Numbered from the stretch's first letter, positions 18,537-28,451 are shown. The stretch: 64,000 nucleotides of DNA from Vagococcus coleopterorum (GCF_011303955.1 NZ_CP049886.1:558001-622000), one strand, 5' to 3'. The notes: a model not told the origin generated them from the letters alone. Numbers and translations are program-made.

Positions 18537-20309
18537 ATGACTAAAAGAACAAATTATTGTGGACAAGTATCAAAAGAAAACTTAGGTCAAGAAGTAACAT
18601 TAAAAGGTTGGGTAAAAAAACGTCGTGATTTAGGAAATTTAATCTTTATTGATTTGCGCGACCGTGAAGGCTTCGTTCAGATTGTTTTTAATCCTGAAAC
18701 AAATAAAGAAGCGTGGGAAGTAGCTGATAGTTGTCGTACAGAATATGTTATTGAAGTGACAGGGACTGTTTCTGCCCGTGAAGGGAATGCTATCAACCCG
18801 AATATGGCAACAGGTGAAATTGAAGTATTAGCATCTAACATCATTATTTTAAACAGTGCGAAAACAACACCGTTTTTAATTGATGAAGGAGAGTCAGTTA
18901 ATGATGAACTTCGTTTGAAATATCGTTACTTAGACTTACGTCGTCCTGAAATGTTAAGTAACTTGCGCTTACGCCATGAGATTACTAAATCTGTTCGTGG
19001 CTATTTAGACGGTGAAGAATTTATTGATGTGGAAACTCCTTATTTAAACAAATCAACCCCTGAAGGTGCACGTGATTATTTAGTCCCTTCACGTATTCAA
19101 GAAGGTCATTTTTACGCGTTGCCGCAATCACCACAAATTACAAAACAATTATTAATGGGTGCCGGCTTTGATCGTTACTACCAAATTGTTCGTTGTTTCC
19201 GTGATGAAGATTTACGTGGTGATCGCCAACCAGAATTCACTCAAATTGATATTGAAACAAGTTTCTTATCACCAGAAGAAATCCAAGATCATACCGAGCA
19301 ATTGATTGCTAAAGTGATGAAAGATGTTAAAGGGATCGACGTTGCATTACCATTCCCTCGTATTAGTTATGATGAATCAATGGCTCGCTTTGGGAACGAT
19401 AAACCTGATATGCGTTTTGGTATGGAACTCATTGATTTAAGTGAAGTTGTTAAACCGATTGAGTTTAAAGTTTTCCAAATGGCATTAGAAGCAGGCGGTC
19501 AAGTTAAGGCAATCGTTGCTAAAGGCGCTGCTGAAAGTTATTCTCGTAAAGATATGGATAAATTAGGTGAATTTGTTGGTCAATACGGTGCGAAAGGGTT
19601 AGCTTGGTTAAAAGTTGACGAAGAAGGCTTGAAAGGTCCGATTGCTAAATTTATGACAGAGCATGAAGCAGCTGTTTTAGAAGCAACTAATGCGGAGGCT
19701 GGCGATTTGATTATGTTTGCAGCTGATCAAGCGGATGTCGTTGCAGCTTCACTTGGTGCTTTACGTAATAAGTTAGGGAAAGAATTGGGATTAATTGATG
19801 AATCACAATTTAATTTCCTATGGGTAGTGGATTGGCCATTATTAGAATTTGATGAAGAAGCCGGTCGTTTCACATCTGCTCATCATCCGTTTACGATGCC
19901 AAAAGCAGGTGATTTAGAATTATTAGAAACAGCCCCAGAAAAAGTCTATGCTGAAGCTTACGATATTGTTTTAAACGGTTATGAGTTGGGTGGCGGTTCT
20001 AGTCGTATTCACCAACGAGATATTCAAGAAAAAATGTTTAAAGTCCTTGGTTTTACAGCAGAGTCAGCGGAAGAACAATTCGGTTTCTTGTTAGAAGCCT
20101 TAGACTTTGGATTCCCGCCACATGGTGGTATCGCCTTAGGCTTAGACCGTTTTGCAATGTTGCTAGCGGGTAAAGATAATATTAGAGAAGTCATAGCATT
20201 TCCTAAAAATAGTAAAGCAATTGACCCGATGAACCAAGCACCAGGTAAGGTTTCAGCGGAGCAATTAGCTGATTTGCATTTAATTGTTAATGAAAATCAA
20301 GAGGGATAA
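18537..20309 (+). CDS. aspS: aspartyl-tRNA synthetase
   Basis: A 590-residue bacterial-type class IIb synthetase. It has an N-terminal OB-fold anticodon domain ([20 protein letters not shown]), the catalytic core with [18 protein letters not shown] (motif 2), the bacterial GAD insertion (about residues 310-420) and motif 3 [14 protein letters not shown]. The ATG at 18537 is chosen for the AAGGAGAA site; an upstream in-frame ATG at 18513 lies within hisS and lacks a site. It shares the hisS T-box control. I cannot tell from the sequence whether it also charges tRNA-Asn. Confidence 0.98.
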   Translation: MTKRTNYCGQVSKENLGQEVTLKGWVKKRRDLGNLIFIDLRDREGFVQIVFNPETNKEAWEVADSCRTEYVIEVTGTVSAREGNAINPNMATGEIEVLASNIIILNSAKTTPFLIDEGESVNDELRLKYRYLDLRRPEMLSNLRLRHEITKSVRGYLDGEEFIDVETPYLNKSTPEGARDYLVPSRIQEGHFYALPQSPQITKQLLMGAGFDRYYQIVRCFRDEDLRGDRQPEFTQIDIETSFLSPEEIQDHTEQLIAKVMKDVKGIDVALPFPRISYDESMARFGNDKPDMRFGMELIDLSEVVKPIEFKVFQMALEAGGQVKAIVAKGAAESYSRKDMDKLGEFVGQYGAKGLAWLKVDEEGLKGPIAKFMTEHEAAVLEATNAEAGDLIMFAADQADVVAASLGALRNKLGKELGLIDESQFNFLWVVDWPLLEFDEEAGRFTSAHHPFTMPKAGDLELLETAPEKVYAEAYDIVLNGYELGGGSSRIHQRDIQEKMFKVLGFTAESAEEQFGFLLEALDFGFPPHGGIALGLDRFAMLLAGKDNIREVIAFPKNSKAIDPMNQAPGKVSAEQLADLHLIVNENQEG

Positions 20310-20322
20310 TGAAAAAAAATTT

Positions 20323-20351
20323 AGGACAATCTTAAAGGATTGTCCTTTCTT
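20323..20351 (+). terminator. terminator of hisS-aspS
   Basis: AGGACAATC pairs perfectly with GATTGTCCT around TTAAAG, followed by TTCTTT. Confidence 0.85.
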
Positions 20352-20412
20352 TGTATCGAGATTGGTCGTATAATATAACTATTAAGTTGATTGAAGGAGA
20401 CTTATTTTAAAA

Positions 20413-21291
20413 ATGAAAGAATTTCAGAAGAAATTTTCAGAATCAGAATATACTCGAAAATCATCAGTTGCAGTTATCTATGCTATTTTAGCAGCGATTG
20501 CCTTAAACATGTTTTGGCAGCCAGGGAATATTTATGCTAGTGGTGTCACGGGTATTGCTCAAATTGTGACTACTTTAATTGGCAAGATGACCGGTCAGGT
20601 TCCCCCAGTTGCATTAATTTATTATGTATTAAATGTGCCGCTTTTTATCTTAGCTTGGAAACGAATTAGTAAAAAATTTACAGTTTTTACAATGATTACT
20701 GTCACGCTAGCAACAATTGCTATCCAGTTTATTCCAGTGACGATGTTAACACCAGATCCTATCATGTGCGCTATCTTTGGTGGTGCGATTAATGGGTTTG
20801 CTATTGGTTTTGCTTTGAAAAATGGTATTTCATCGGGTGGCTTAGATATTGTCGCTATTACGATTCGCCAAATTACCGGCCGTAATGTTGGCTTAATCAA
20901 CACCTTTATTAATGGGATGATTGCTTTTACAGCAGGTTATTTATTCGGTTGGGAATACGCATTTTATAGTTTAATTTCAATTTTTGTAACAGGTAAAGTA
21001 ACAGATTTAATTTATACAAAGCAACAAAAAATGCAGGTCATGATTATCACTAATAAGCCTGATGCAGTAATTGAAGAAGTACAAGAACGTTTACGTCGAG
21101 GTATTACAATTCTTCATGATGCAGAAGGTGCATATAAACATGACAAAAAGACGATTTTATTCACTGTCATCACACGTTTTGAAATGCATACGCTTGAAGA
21201 GGCTATGGAAGCTGCAGACCCTAGTGCTTTTGTCAGTATAGCTGATAATGTTAAAATTTTAGGGAACTTTTACGATCCAGGAATGCAATAA
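20413..21291 (+). CDS. YitT family membrane protein (DUF2179)
   Basis: A 292-residue protein with about five to six membrane segments in the first 190 residues and a cytoplasmic C-terminal DUF2179 domain (residues about 210-285; GITILHDAEGAYKH, FYDPGMQ near the end). This is the YitT family; the transported substrate or role is not established. GAAGGAGA lies about 12 bases before the ATG, a longer spacing than usual. It is a single gene flanked by terminators. Confidence 0.9.
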   Translation: MKEFQKKFSESEYTRKSSVAVIYAILAAIALNMFWQPGNIYASGVTGIAQIVTTLIGKMTGQVPPVALIYYVLNVPLFILAWKRISKKFTVFTMITVTLATIAIQFIPVTMLTPDPIMCAIFGGAINGFAIGFALKNGISSGGLDIVAITIRQITGRNVGLINTFINGMIAFTAGYLFGWEYAFYSLISIFVTGKVTDLIYTKQQKMQVMIITNKPDAVIEEVQERLRRGITILHDAEGAYKHDKKTILFTVITRFEMHTLEEAMEAADPSAFVSIADNVKILGNFYDPGMQ

Positions 21292-21320
21292 AAAGAAGCC
21301 GTTTAGGCTTCTTTTTTTAT
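21291..21320. terminator. bidirectional terminator between YitT and GIY-YIG genes
   Basis: AAGAAGCC pairs with GGCTTCTT around GTTTA, with A-run and T-run flanks, between convergent genes. Confidence 0.88.
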
Positions 21321-21592
21321 AAGTATTTTTTTAAAAATTTTTCTTTTTCATGGCGAGCTAATTGTTTAAAAGCATACTCAGCACGCATGGCTTCACTTTT
21401 AGTTTCGAACGCTTCAGTGTAGATCATTTTAGCTGGGCGACGACTACGAACACGAGTATATTTAGCACCGACACCATCATTATGTTCTTTTAGACGACGA
21501 GTAGGTTCGGTCGTATAGCCACCATAAAAACTGTTATCTGCACATAGTAAGACATAAAAATATTGTTTTTTTTCGGAGTTATTAGTTTCCAA
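21317..21592 (-). CDS. GIY-YIG nuclease superfamily protein (YazA/UPF0213-like)
   Basis: A 91-residue single-domain GIY-YIG protein. The motif pair appears as YFYVLLCADNSFYGGYT, followed by the catalytic Arg in RRLKEHNDG. It is related to the UvrC N-terminal nuclease; the cellular substrate is unknown. A TTG start at 21592 is chosen because AGGGGG lies 7 bases upstream and the reading then overlaps the preceding gene by 11 bases; an ATG further upstream at 21643 lacks a site. Pairing with trmN6 (yabB-yazA in B. subtilis) supports the call and suggests translational coupling. Confidence 0.88.
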   Translation of the reverse strand: METNNSEKKQYFYVLLCADNSFYGGYTTEPTRRLKEHNDGVGAKYTRVRSRRPAKMIYTEAFETKSEAMRAEYAFKQLARHEKEKFLKKYL

Positions 21593-22325
21593 ATAGCATC
21601 CCCCTAACTTCGGGCAAATAATCACCTTGTGCGTCGTAAACAACCAAAGGGGGTAAGATTTTCAGTCCATCTGGTTTACCTTGATTGATTCCTTCAACCA
21701 GGACGGTATTTGCTTCTTTACCTTCTTTAGGATAAACGAATTGAACGCGCTTTGGAATAATCTGATATTTTTTCATAGTTTCAATAATATCCACAAAACG
21801 TTCAGGGCGATGAACAAGTGCAAGTTTTCCATTGAATTTTAGTAAACCGGCAGCTTCTTTAATAACGCCGTCTAAACTAGTTTTAATTTCATGGCGTGCA
21901 ATGGCTAAATGAGGATTGGGATTAGCGACGTTAGTAGGTAAATCTTTGAAATATGGCGGATTGCAAGTGATTAAATCAACGGAATCCTTTTTGATGATCT
22001 GGGTCGTGTTGACTAAATCAAGTGTTTCAATTGAAAGCTGTTGACCTAAATCATTTAATAGGATACTACGACGCCCCATGTCTGCCAACCGCTCTTGAAT
22101 TTCAATACCGGTAATATGAGCTGCTGTTTTGCGACTCATGAATAGCCCGACAGCTCCGTTACCAGCACAAAGGTCGACAATCTCACCACGCTTTGGTAAG
22201 GATGCGAAGTTAGCTAGTAATACAGCATCTAATGAATAAGAAAAAACTTCATGACTTTGGATGATTTTAATATCATCGGCATAAAGCTGGTCAACTCGTT
22301 CGTTTTCAAATAGCTCAATATCCAT
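21582..22325 (-). CDS. tRNA1(Val) (adenine-37-N6)-methyltransferase (TrmN6/YabB)
   Basis: A 247-residue SAM-dependent methyltransferase. Motif I region VDLCAGNGAVGLFMS lies near residue 50, and the N6-adenine catalytic motif TCNPPYFK near 122. This combination is typical of TrmN6/YfiC/YabB, which methylates A37 of tRNA-Val in E. coli; the substrate here is inferred from homology. AGAAGGAGC precedes the ATG. It is the first gene of a two-gene operon with the GIY-YIG protein. Confidence 0.9.
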   Translation of the reverse strand: MDIELFENERVDQLYADDIKIIQSHEVFSYSLDAVLLANFASLPKRGEIVDLCAGNGAVGLFMSRKTAAHITGIEIQERLADMGRRSILLNDLGQQLSIETLDLVNTTQIIKKDSVDLITCNPPYFKDLPTNVANPNPHLAIARHEIKTSLDGVIKEAAGLLKFNGKLALVHRPERFVDIIETMKKYQIIPKRVQFVYPKEGKEANTVLVEGINQGKPDGLKILPPLVVYDAQGDYLPEVRGMLFGN

Positions 22326-22360
22326 AAAGTAAAGCTCCTTCTGTAAGAAATTCTTTTCAT

Positions 22361-22369
22361 ATTATAGCA
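22361..22369 (-). promoter_or_regulatory. extended -10 promoter of the TrmN6 operon
   Basis: Minus strand TGC followed by TATAAT (22366-22361), about 36 bases before the start codon. The -35 is poor. Confidence 0.55.
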
Positions 22370-22393
22370 TACGAGGAAGGGGTAAATAAAAAA

Positions 22394-22422
22394 CTTGCCA
22401 GAAGTTCAGTTTTTCGTCATAC
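22394..22422 (+). promoter_or_regulatory. candidate promoter of plsC
   Basis: TTGCCA (22394-22399), 17-base spacer, CATACT (22417-22422), 34 bases before the start codon. Confidence 0.5.
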
Positions 22423-22456
22423 TATTGTTGAAGAAAGATAAAGTGAGGCGAAGCTA

Positions 22457-23080
22457 ATGTTTTTTAGATTTATCCGTCAAGTAGCACGAGGTATTGTATT
22501 TATTATAAATGGGCGTGCAAGTTATGAGCAAAAAGAAAAGCTACCAACTGAAACAAATTATATTTTAGTTGGACCACACCGCACATGGTGGGATCCAATT
22601 TATTTTGCACTAGCTGCATCTCCCAAAGAATTTAGTTTTATGGCGAAAGAGGAATTATTTAAAAATCCTATATTGCGATTTATTTTAACGAAAGCACATG
22701 CTTTTCCGGTGAAACGTGATAATCCAGGACCTAGCGTTATTAAAACACCGATTAAGTCATTAAAAAATAGTGATTTAAGTTTGATTATGTTTCCGAGTGG
22801 GACACGTCATTCAGAAGAGTTAAAAGGTGGGGCGGCTTTAATAGCTAAGATGGCTAAAGTACCGATCGTTCCAGCAATTTATCAAGGGCCGGTTACCTTT
22901 GGTGGGTTATTCAAACGTCAAAAAGTCACTGTTAGATTTGGTGATCCAATTGATGTGTCAGATATTCCCAAAATGAATCAAGAAGGAATTGAAGAAGTGG
23001 AACGTCGTATGACATCAGCTTTTAATCAATTAGATCATGAAGTTAACCCAGATTTTAAATATATCCCAAAACAAAAGTAA
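22457..23080 (+). CDS. plsC: 1-acyl-sn-glycerol-3-phosphate acyltransferase
   Basis: A 207-residue membrane-associated acyltransferase forming phosphatidic acid. Motif I is PHRTWWDPIYFA (HX4D) near residue 46, motif III region FPSGTRHSE appears near 115 (FPEGTR in most members, Ser here), and motif IV VPIVPAIYQGP lies near 137. An N-terminal hydrophobic stretch anchors it. GTGAGGCGAAG precedes the ATG. It is monocistronic with its own promoter and terminator. Confidence 0.92.
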   Translation: MFFRFIRQVARGIVFIINGRASYEQKEKLPTETNYILVGPHRTWWDPIYFALAASPKEFSFMAKEELFKNPILRFILTKAHAFPVKRDNPGPSVIKTPIKSLKNSDLSLIMFPSGTRHSEELKGGAALIAKMAKVPIVPAIYQGPVTFGGLFKRQKVTVRFGDPIDVSDIPKMNQEGIEEVERRMTSAFNQLDHEVNPDFKYIPKQK

Positions 23081-23106
23081 AAGCAGACAATTGTTCTGCT
23101 TTTTTT
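23080..23106 (+). terminator. terminator of plsC
   Basis: AAGCAGA and TCTGCTT pair around CAATTGT, followed by seven T. Confidence 0.85.
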
Positions 23107-23141
23107 ATTTGTCTTGAACAACAGAAAAATCTTTTGAAATT

Positions 23142-23150
23142 TGGTATAAT
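23142..23150 (+). promoter_or_regulatory. extended -10 promoter of the SNF2 helicase gene
   Basis: TGG directly before TATAAT (23145-23150), 35 bases upstream of the start codon. There is no convincing -35. Confidence 0.55.
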
Positions 23151-23185
23151 AGTGGGAAGTCCTTAAAAGAAAGATGGTGGTATTG

Positions 23186-26100
23186 ATGAAATGGAGCATT
23201 CCTGAAAAAATAGTGGAACAAGGTAGAAAATATACAAATGATGGTCGTGTGACAGCTATTACGCAAGATTTAGAAGAAAATTGTTGGCATGCGGAAGTAA
23301 TTGGTACTGCTGTTTATCAAGTGAAATTAGATGGTTCACCACGCGAAGAAGACCAATGTACGTGTGAAGATTGGCAAAAGAAAAAATATTGTAAACATAC
23401 AGTGGCTGTTGAATTAGCCCTTCGTTCAAAAGGGTTGAATCGGGTGTTAAAACAAAATCCACAGTTACGTTCAACATATAAAGCACCAACGGTAGGGAAA
23501 TTATTTTCTAATAGTTTTTCTAAATTACAAACCAAACAAACGGAGATCTTGTTAGCTGATGAAATGCCTTTAACAATGGAATATGTGATTGAGTCAGTTC
23601 CGACTTCAATTCATCATCCTCATAAAGACATTTGGGTACTTAGTTTTAAAATAGGGCTAAGAAACGAACGCTGTTATGTCGTTAAAAATAGTCAAAAATT
23701 CTTAGAGTGTTGGCAAGCAGAAGGAGTGTATACAATTGCGGAAGGGTTAACTGTCACCTTAACTCGTGACAGTTTTTCAGACGCTGACCATAGTCTATTA
23801 GAAAGTATTTGGGATATTTCACATATGCAAGAAGTTCTTGGAGCTGTGCAGTATCCAACAAAAGGGAAGTTAAAACCACGCCATTTGTTTTTAGATAGAG
23901 ATAACTTAGTACGAACTATTGATATGTTAATGAAAGCTGATAAGTTACAATTGAAAGTAGCTAATATAAATGATGAGAAGTGGCAGATCAAAAAAGATGA
24001 GACACCGTTTAAATTTAAAGTGGAACCAAAACAAAAGGGATATGTGTTAACGGTTCTAACGGAAGTTATAAATTATTGGGAGTACTACTCATGGGTTCAA
24101 ATCGAAAGTGGCATGTTTCAATTAAATCCACGACAAACAGAAATTTTTGAAACCTTAAATCAATTACTAAAACGATCAGATAGCTTAGCAATCCTTTTTG
24201 AAGCGGAAGAGGTGTCAGATTTATTTACTTTCGTATTGCCGCAGCTTTCTGAAATAGGAGTAGTTGAGTTAATCAATGACCATTTGAGTCAAATGGTCAG
24301 GTATCCTTTGGTGAATGAATTGTTATTTTCGATAGCTGATAACAATTTGATGGTACAAGCGGATGCTGTTTACGGCGACATCCGGTTTTCGACAAATAGC
24401 GACCTAAGTAGTGGTTTAGATGAACAGAAAACAGTAATTCGCGATACGGTTCAAGAGCAAAGACTGTTGAAATTATTAGCTAAACAACAGTATCAAAAAT
24501 CTAAGAACGGCTATCAAAAACAATTACCTAAAGGTGAAGCGTTATTCTTGTTCTTTACAAAAGAATTACCAAACTTAAGAAAAATCAGCCGTGTCGAGCT
24601 TGCTTCTGAGTTGCAAGAACAATATTTAGATGGTTTGAAATATGCACCGGTTATTGAAGTGAAAGAACAAGGCTCATGGTTTGATGTAGATTTTGATATT
24701 AGTGGCATTGCGGAAGAAGATATTTCAGGGCTGATGCTAAGTCTAATGGAACAAAAAACGTATCACCAATTGTCTGATGGCAAAATCATTTCTTTAGAGT
24801 CAGAAAGTTATCAAAAAACAAGTCATGCCTTAAAAGAATTACGACAATATCTAACGTTTGAAGATAACCAGTTTTTAATTCCAAAATATCGTAGCTTACA
24901 GTTATCAGAGATTTTAAATCAAACCGATCGTGTTCAGTATGATTCAGAATTTGCTAAATTAAGTTATGATTTAACTCATCCTCAAGAGCTGACAGTTCCT
25001 GTGCCTAAAGAATTAAATGCCGATTTGAGAGAATATCAAGAAGTTGGTTATCGTTGGTTGACGATGTTAAGAGATTATGGATTTGGCGGAATTTTAGCTG
25101 ATGATATGGGACTGGGAAAAACTATTCAGACAATTGCTTTTTTATTAAACCAAAAAGAGTGTGGTACAGAAGGTCCAGCGCTTGTGGTGGCACCGGCTAG
25201 CTTAGTTTATAACTGGCAAAATGAATTTAAGAAATTCGCTCCAACGCTAAAAACGATTGTCATTATGGGGACGCAAAAAGAACGGGAACAATACTTAAAT
25301 GAAGCAGATGGGTTTGATGTGCTAATTGTGTCTTATGCTAGCTTACGTCAGGATAGTAGTCGTTATCATCAAATGCAGCTAAGTACATTGATTTTAGATG
25401 AAGCGCAAACTATTAAAAATCCAACGACTAAAACTTTTCAAGCGATGAAAAAGTTGAAAACCACTCAACGATTTGCCTTGAGTGGCACACCAATTGAAAA
25501 TAAACTGGAAGAATTATGGTCGCTATTTGCAATTGTCATGCCAGGATTTTTCCCAAAAAGAGCGAAATTCAATCGCATGTCAGCTTCTGAAGTAGCTAAA
25601 ATGATTCAGCCGTTTGTCTTGCGTCGTGAAAAACGTGAAGTATTAAAGGACTTGCCGGACAAGATAGAATCAAATGTTTTAAGCGTCTTAACTGATGAGC
25701 AAAAGGCGACTTATTTAGCCCACCTTCGTCAAATGCAAACAAAAGTCAAAGGGATGGATTCTAAAGCGTTTAAAGAAAATCATCTACAAATTTTGGCAGG
25801 ATTGACACGATTACGTCAAATTTGCTGCGATCCGAGATTGTTTATTGAAGATTATCAGGGTGGTTCAGGCAAGTTGGATCAAGTCAAAGAGCTAGTTGCT
25901 GCAGCAAAAGCTAATGGTAGACGGATCTTATTGTTTTCGCAATTTACAGGGATGCTCAATATTTTAGAAAATGAATTAACGGATATGGAAATAAGCACCT
26001 TCTATTTACATGGAGGAACAAAACCGAAAGAACGAATTGAGATGGTCGATAAATTCAACCAAGGCTCAAAAGATGTTTTTTTGATTTCCTTAAAAGCAGG

Positions 26101-26386
26101 TGGAACAGGGTTGAATTTAACCGGAGCAGATACTGTTATCTTATATGACTTATGGTGGAATCCAGCGGTTGAAGAACAAGCCGCGAGTCGAGCTCATCGT
26201 ATGGGTCAAAAACAGGTGGTTGAAGTGTGGCGGATGATTTCTGAGGGAACGATTGAAGAAAAAATGTATCATTTACAAGAAGGTAAACGCCGTTTGTTTG
26301 ACGAAGTTATGTCTGATCAAGACGGTTCGAAATTGAAAAAATTATCTGAAGATGATATTCGTGATATTTTATTAATTAATGAATAG
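23186..26386 (+). CDS. SNF2-family DEAD/DEAH-like helicase with SWIM zinc finger
   Basis: A 1066-residue protein. The N-terminus holds a SWIM zinc finger (CTCEDWQKKKYCKH, CxCx(n)CxH). A long middle region of SNF2-associated type (DUF3670/SNF2_N-associated) follows, then the helicase core: DDMGLGKT (Walker A, near residue 640), LDEAQ (DEAQ box), SGTPIENKLEELW, and the C-terminal RecA lobe with LISLKAGGTGLNL and SRAHRMGQ. It is likely a DNA translocase in transcription recycling or repair; the exact role is unknown. The ATG at 23186 is chosen for GGTGG 5 bases upstream; an in-frame ATG at 23174 is the alternative. Confidence 0.9.
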   Translation: MKWSIPEKIVEQGRKYTNDGRVTAITQDLEENCWHAEVIGTAVYQVKLDGSPREEDQCTCEDWQKKKYCKHTVAVELALRSKGLNRVLKQNPQLRSTYKAPTVGKLFSNSFSKLQTKQTEILLADEMPLTMEYVIESVPTSIHHPHKDIWVLSFKIGLRNERCYVVKNSQKFLECWQAEGVYTIAEGLTVTLTRDSFSDADHSLLESIWDISHMQEVLGAVQYPTKGKLKPRHLFLDRDNLVRTIDMLMKADKLQLKVANINDEKWQIKKDETPFKFKVEPKQKGYVLTVLTEVINYWEYYSWVQIESGMFQLNPRQTEIFETLNQLLKRSDSLAILFEAEEVSDLFTFVLPQLSEIGVVELINDHLSQMVRYPLVNELLFSIADNNLMVQADAVYGDIRFSTNSDLSSGLDEQKTVIRDTVQEQRLLKLLAKQQYQKSKNGYQKQLPKGEALFLFFTKELPNLRKISRVELASELQEQYLDGLKYAPVIEVKEQGSWFDVDFDISGIAEEDISGLMLSLMEQKTYHQLSDGKIISLESESYQKTSHALKELRQYLTFEDNQFLIPKYRSLQLSEILNQTDRVQYDSEFAKLSYDLTHPQELTVPVPKELNADLREYQEVGYRWLTMLRDYGFGGILADDMGLGKTIQTIAFLLNQKECGTEGPALVVAPASLVYNWQNEFKKFAPTLKTIVIMGTQKEREQYLNEADGFDVLIVSYASLRQDSSRYHQMQLSTLILDEAQTIKNPTTKTFQAMKKLKTTQRFALSGTPIENKLEELWSLFAIVMPGFFPKRAKFNRMSASEVAKMIQPFVLRREKREVLKDLPDKIESNVLSVLTDEQKATYLAHLRQMQTKVKGMDSKAFKENHLQILAGLTRLRQICCDPRLFIEDYQGGSGKLDQVKELVAAAKANGRRILLFSQFTGMLNILENELTDMEISTFYLHGGTKPKERIEMVDKFNQGSKDVFLISLKAGGTGLNLTGADTVILYDLWWNPAVEEQAASRAHRMGQKQVVEVWRMISEGTIEEKMYHLQEGKRRLFDEVMSDQDGSKLKKLSEDDIRDILLINE

Positions 26387-26388
26387 CT

Positions 26389-26418
26389 AAAAGGACTCTG
26401 TAAAAGGGTCCTTTTTTG
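26389..26418 (+). terminator. terminator of the SNF2 gene
   Basis: AAAAGGAC pairs with GTCCTTTT around an 11-base loop, followed by a T-run. Confidence 0.8.
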
Positions 26419-26471
26419 CATCTAAAACACAAAACGTGTAAACTTATAGTTTAAGGCGAAAGGGGTTATTT

Positions 26472-28217
26472 ATGAAGAAGAAATCAGAGAGCACCATTTT
26501 TGAGATGCTATCGTTTGTTTTCAAACGTGTGGCGAAAGAATGGAAAGTATTATTAATCAGTATTGCAGCGTTAGTTTTAATTGCTGTAGTCGAATTTAAA
26601 ATTCCGCAAATCACGCAACAAATTATTGATGTCGTTGTGCCATCTAAATCAAAGAGTTTGTTATTTAAATCGATTGGGATGTTGGCATTTTTTACTATAG
26701 CGCTAAATCTGTTATCAGTTATTTCTACTTATCTAATGAGTAAAATCAGTCAGCAAGCTGTTGTCAGCTTACGCCAAGACTTATATAGTCATGTGTTAAA
26801 GCAAGACTTGGCTTATTTTGAAAATCAAAAAACTGGAGATTTAATGACTCGATTAACAAGTGATGTTAGGACGATTCAGGATTTAATTTCACCGAGTACA
26901 TTGAGAATTTTCAGTAATATTGTCACGTTTGTTTTGGTTTTAGGATTTTTAATGTATACAGATTGGAAATTAAGTCTATTGATTTTAATTACCTTTCCCA
27001 TGTTATTTCTTGTAAATGATTATTTTAGTAAGCGAATGAAAGCTAACTTTCGTCGTGTTCGTGAGTCGGTAGCTAGTTTGAATAATCACTTACAGACGAC
27101 ATTAACGTCTGTTTTGATGATAAAAAATTCAGCAACTGAAGGGTATGAACGCAGTCGTTTTGAAGATTTAAATGCTGAAGTTAAAGCAAATCAATTAACA
27201 GCAACAAAAACGCAAGCCTTATTTTCGCCCTCAATGGATATGATTAACTTCTTAGGAACGGCTATTGTCTTAACCTATGGAACGTTACAAATTTTTGCAG
27301 GTAACCTGACAGTCGGAGCTATGATGAGTTATCTTGCTTATCTTAAATTGCTGCAAAATCCGATTCGTTCAATCACTTCAATGATTAGTCGCTTCCAACA
27401 AGCGTTAGTTTCTTATGAGCGTTTGATGGATATTCATGAGAGTGAACCAACAATCAATGATGCTGAAGATGCTAGTCCTTTAACAGATTTGCATCAAGGT
27501 GTGACATTCGATCATGTTTCATTTGAATATCAGACTGGTAAGAAAGTGTTAAACGATGTATCATTTGAAATTCCTAAAGGGAAATTGATAGCTTTAGTTG
27601 GGTCTTCGGGTTCAGGAAAAACAACGGTGACAAAATTATTATCACGTTTATACGAACCAACAGCTGGAGAAATTATGATTGATAATATTCCGTTAAATCG
27701 AATTGCGATTGAGTCACTTCGCCAAGGGATTGGTGTGGTTTCTCAAGATGTTGAGTTGATTGATGGCACTGTCCGTGAAAATGTCACGTACGGTATTCCA
27801 GGTAAAACACCGGAAGAAGTTCAAACTGCCATTGATGCGGCTAAATTATCTGAGTTCGTTACAGATTTACCAGAAGGACTAGAAACGCAAATCGGTGAAC
27901 GAGGTGTGAAACTATCTGGGGGACAAAAACAACGGATTTCAATTGCTCGCGTATTTTTAAAGAATGCGCCAATCTTAATTTTAGATGAAGCAACAGCTGC
28001 GTTAGATAATGAATCAGAACGCTTCATTCAAAAATCGTTAGAAGAATTATTAGAACAAAAAACAGCGTTGGTTATTGCTCATCGTTTATCAACCATTCAT
28101 AATGCCGACACTATTTTAGTGATGGAAAAAGGTGAAATTATCGAAAGCGGTAATCATCAAGAATTGATTGAACAAGGTGGTAAATATCAAAGCTTATATG
28201 ACGCTCAATTTTCATAA
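26472..28217 (+). CDS. ABC exporter, fused membrane and ATPase domains
   Basis: A 581-residue half-transporter of the MsbA/LmrA/BmrA type. Six membrane segments occupy residues about 20-310, followed by an ATPase domain with Walker A GSSGSGKTT near 378, signature LSGGQKQR near 480, Walker B ILILDEATAALD near 502 and H-loop IAHRLSTI. It probably works as a homodimer exporting lipid, peptide or drug; the substrate is not evident. AAAGGGG precedes the ATG. No second half-transporter gene is adjacent. A strong terminator follows. Confidence 0.93.
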   Translation: MKKKSESTIFEMLSFVFKRVAKEWKVLLISIAALVLIAVVEFKIPQITQQIIDVVVPSKSKSLLFKSIGMLAFFTIALNLLSVISTYLMSKISQQAVVSLRQDLYSHVLKQDLAYFENQKTGDLMTRLTSDVRTIQDLISPSTLRIFSNIVTFVLVLGFLMYTDWKLSLLILITFPMLFLVNDYFSKRMKANFRRVRESVASLNNHLQTTLTSVLMIKNSATEGYERSRFEDLNAEVKANQLTATKTQALFSPSMDMINFLGTAIVLTYGTLQIFAGNLTVGAMMSYLAYLKLLQNPIRSITSMISRFQQALVSYERLMDIHESEPTINDAEDASPLTDLHQGVTFDHVSFEYQTGKKVLNDVSFEIPKGKLIALVGSSGSGKTTVTKLLSRLYEPTAGEIMIDNIPLNRIAIESLRQGIGVVSQDVELIDGTVRENVTYGIPGKTPEEVQTAIDAAKLSEFVTDLPEGLETQIGERGVKLSGGQKQRISIARVFLKNAPILILDEATAALDNESERFIQKSLEELLEQKTALVIAHRLSTIHNADTILVMEKGEIIESGNHQELIEQGGKYQSLYDAQFS

Positions 28218-28232
28218 AAGCAGACAAGAAAA

Positions 28233-28263
28233 AACACCCGACTGGAGAGGTCGGGTGTTTTTA
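28233..28263 (+). terminator. terminator of the ABC exporter
   Basis: Perfect 10-base-pair stem AACACCCGAC / GTCGGGTGTT around TGGAGAG, followed by five T. Confidence 0.92.
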
Positions 28264-28410
28264 GGAGATTTTTTATTTACTTTGGAGGAGTAAATAATGA
28301 AAAAGTTTTGTTAGGGTTGTTTATTTGGTACACCTTTATAATAGAATCTAATTATGAATTTTTTGTGACAAAGTCATAATGAAAGTTCGAACAATTACTA
28401 AGTAAATATT
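28264..28410. other. intergenic stretch with a strong ribosome site on a six-codon frame
   Basis: No normal gene. TTTGGAGGAG is followed by ATG at 28297 and a frame of only five residues (MKKFC, stop at 28312-28314). One extra A in the A5 run after the ATG would open a frame of 27 codons coding a hydrophobic peptide (start MKKVLLGLFIWYTF). A TATAAT at 28337-28342 sits in a motif repeated at 29517. It may be a leader peptide, a decayed small gene or chance. Confidence 0.3.
28328..28352. repeat. short repeat, copy 1 (downstream of the M42 gene)
   Basis: This 25-base segment begins GTACACC and contains TATAATAGAAT. It matches 21 of 25 bases in direct orientation with 29517-29541. The two copies flank the M42 peptidase gene. 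Confidence 0.45.
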
Positions 28411-28445
28411 AAAAGCCGTGGATGATATTATCCATGGCTTTTTTA
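28411..28445. terminator. terminator of the M42 peptidase gene
   Basis: AAGCCGTGGAT pairs with ATCCATGGCTT (one G-T pair) around GATATT; T-rich on both outer sides. It lies just past the minus-strand stop. Confidence 0.8.
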
Positions 28446-28451
28446 AATTAA

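Noticed and set aside
21317-21592. GIY-YIG protein as a homing endonuclease or mobile-element gene
   Set aside because: Small size, coupling to the TrmN6 gene and conserved synteny point to the YazA/UPF0213 housekeeping family.
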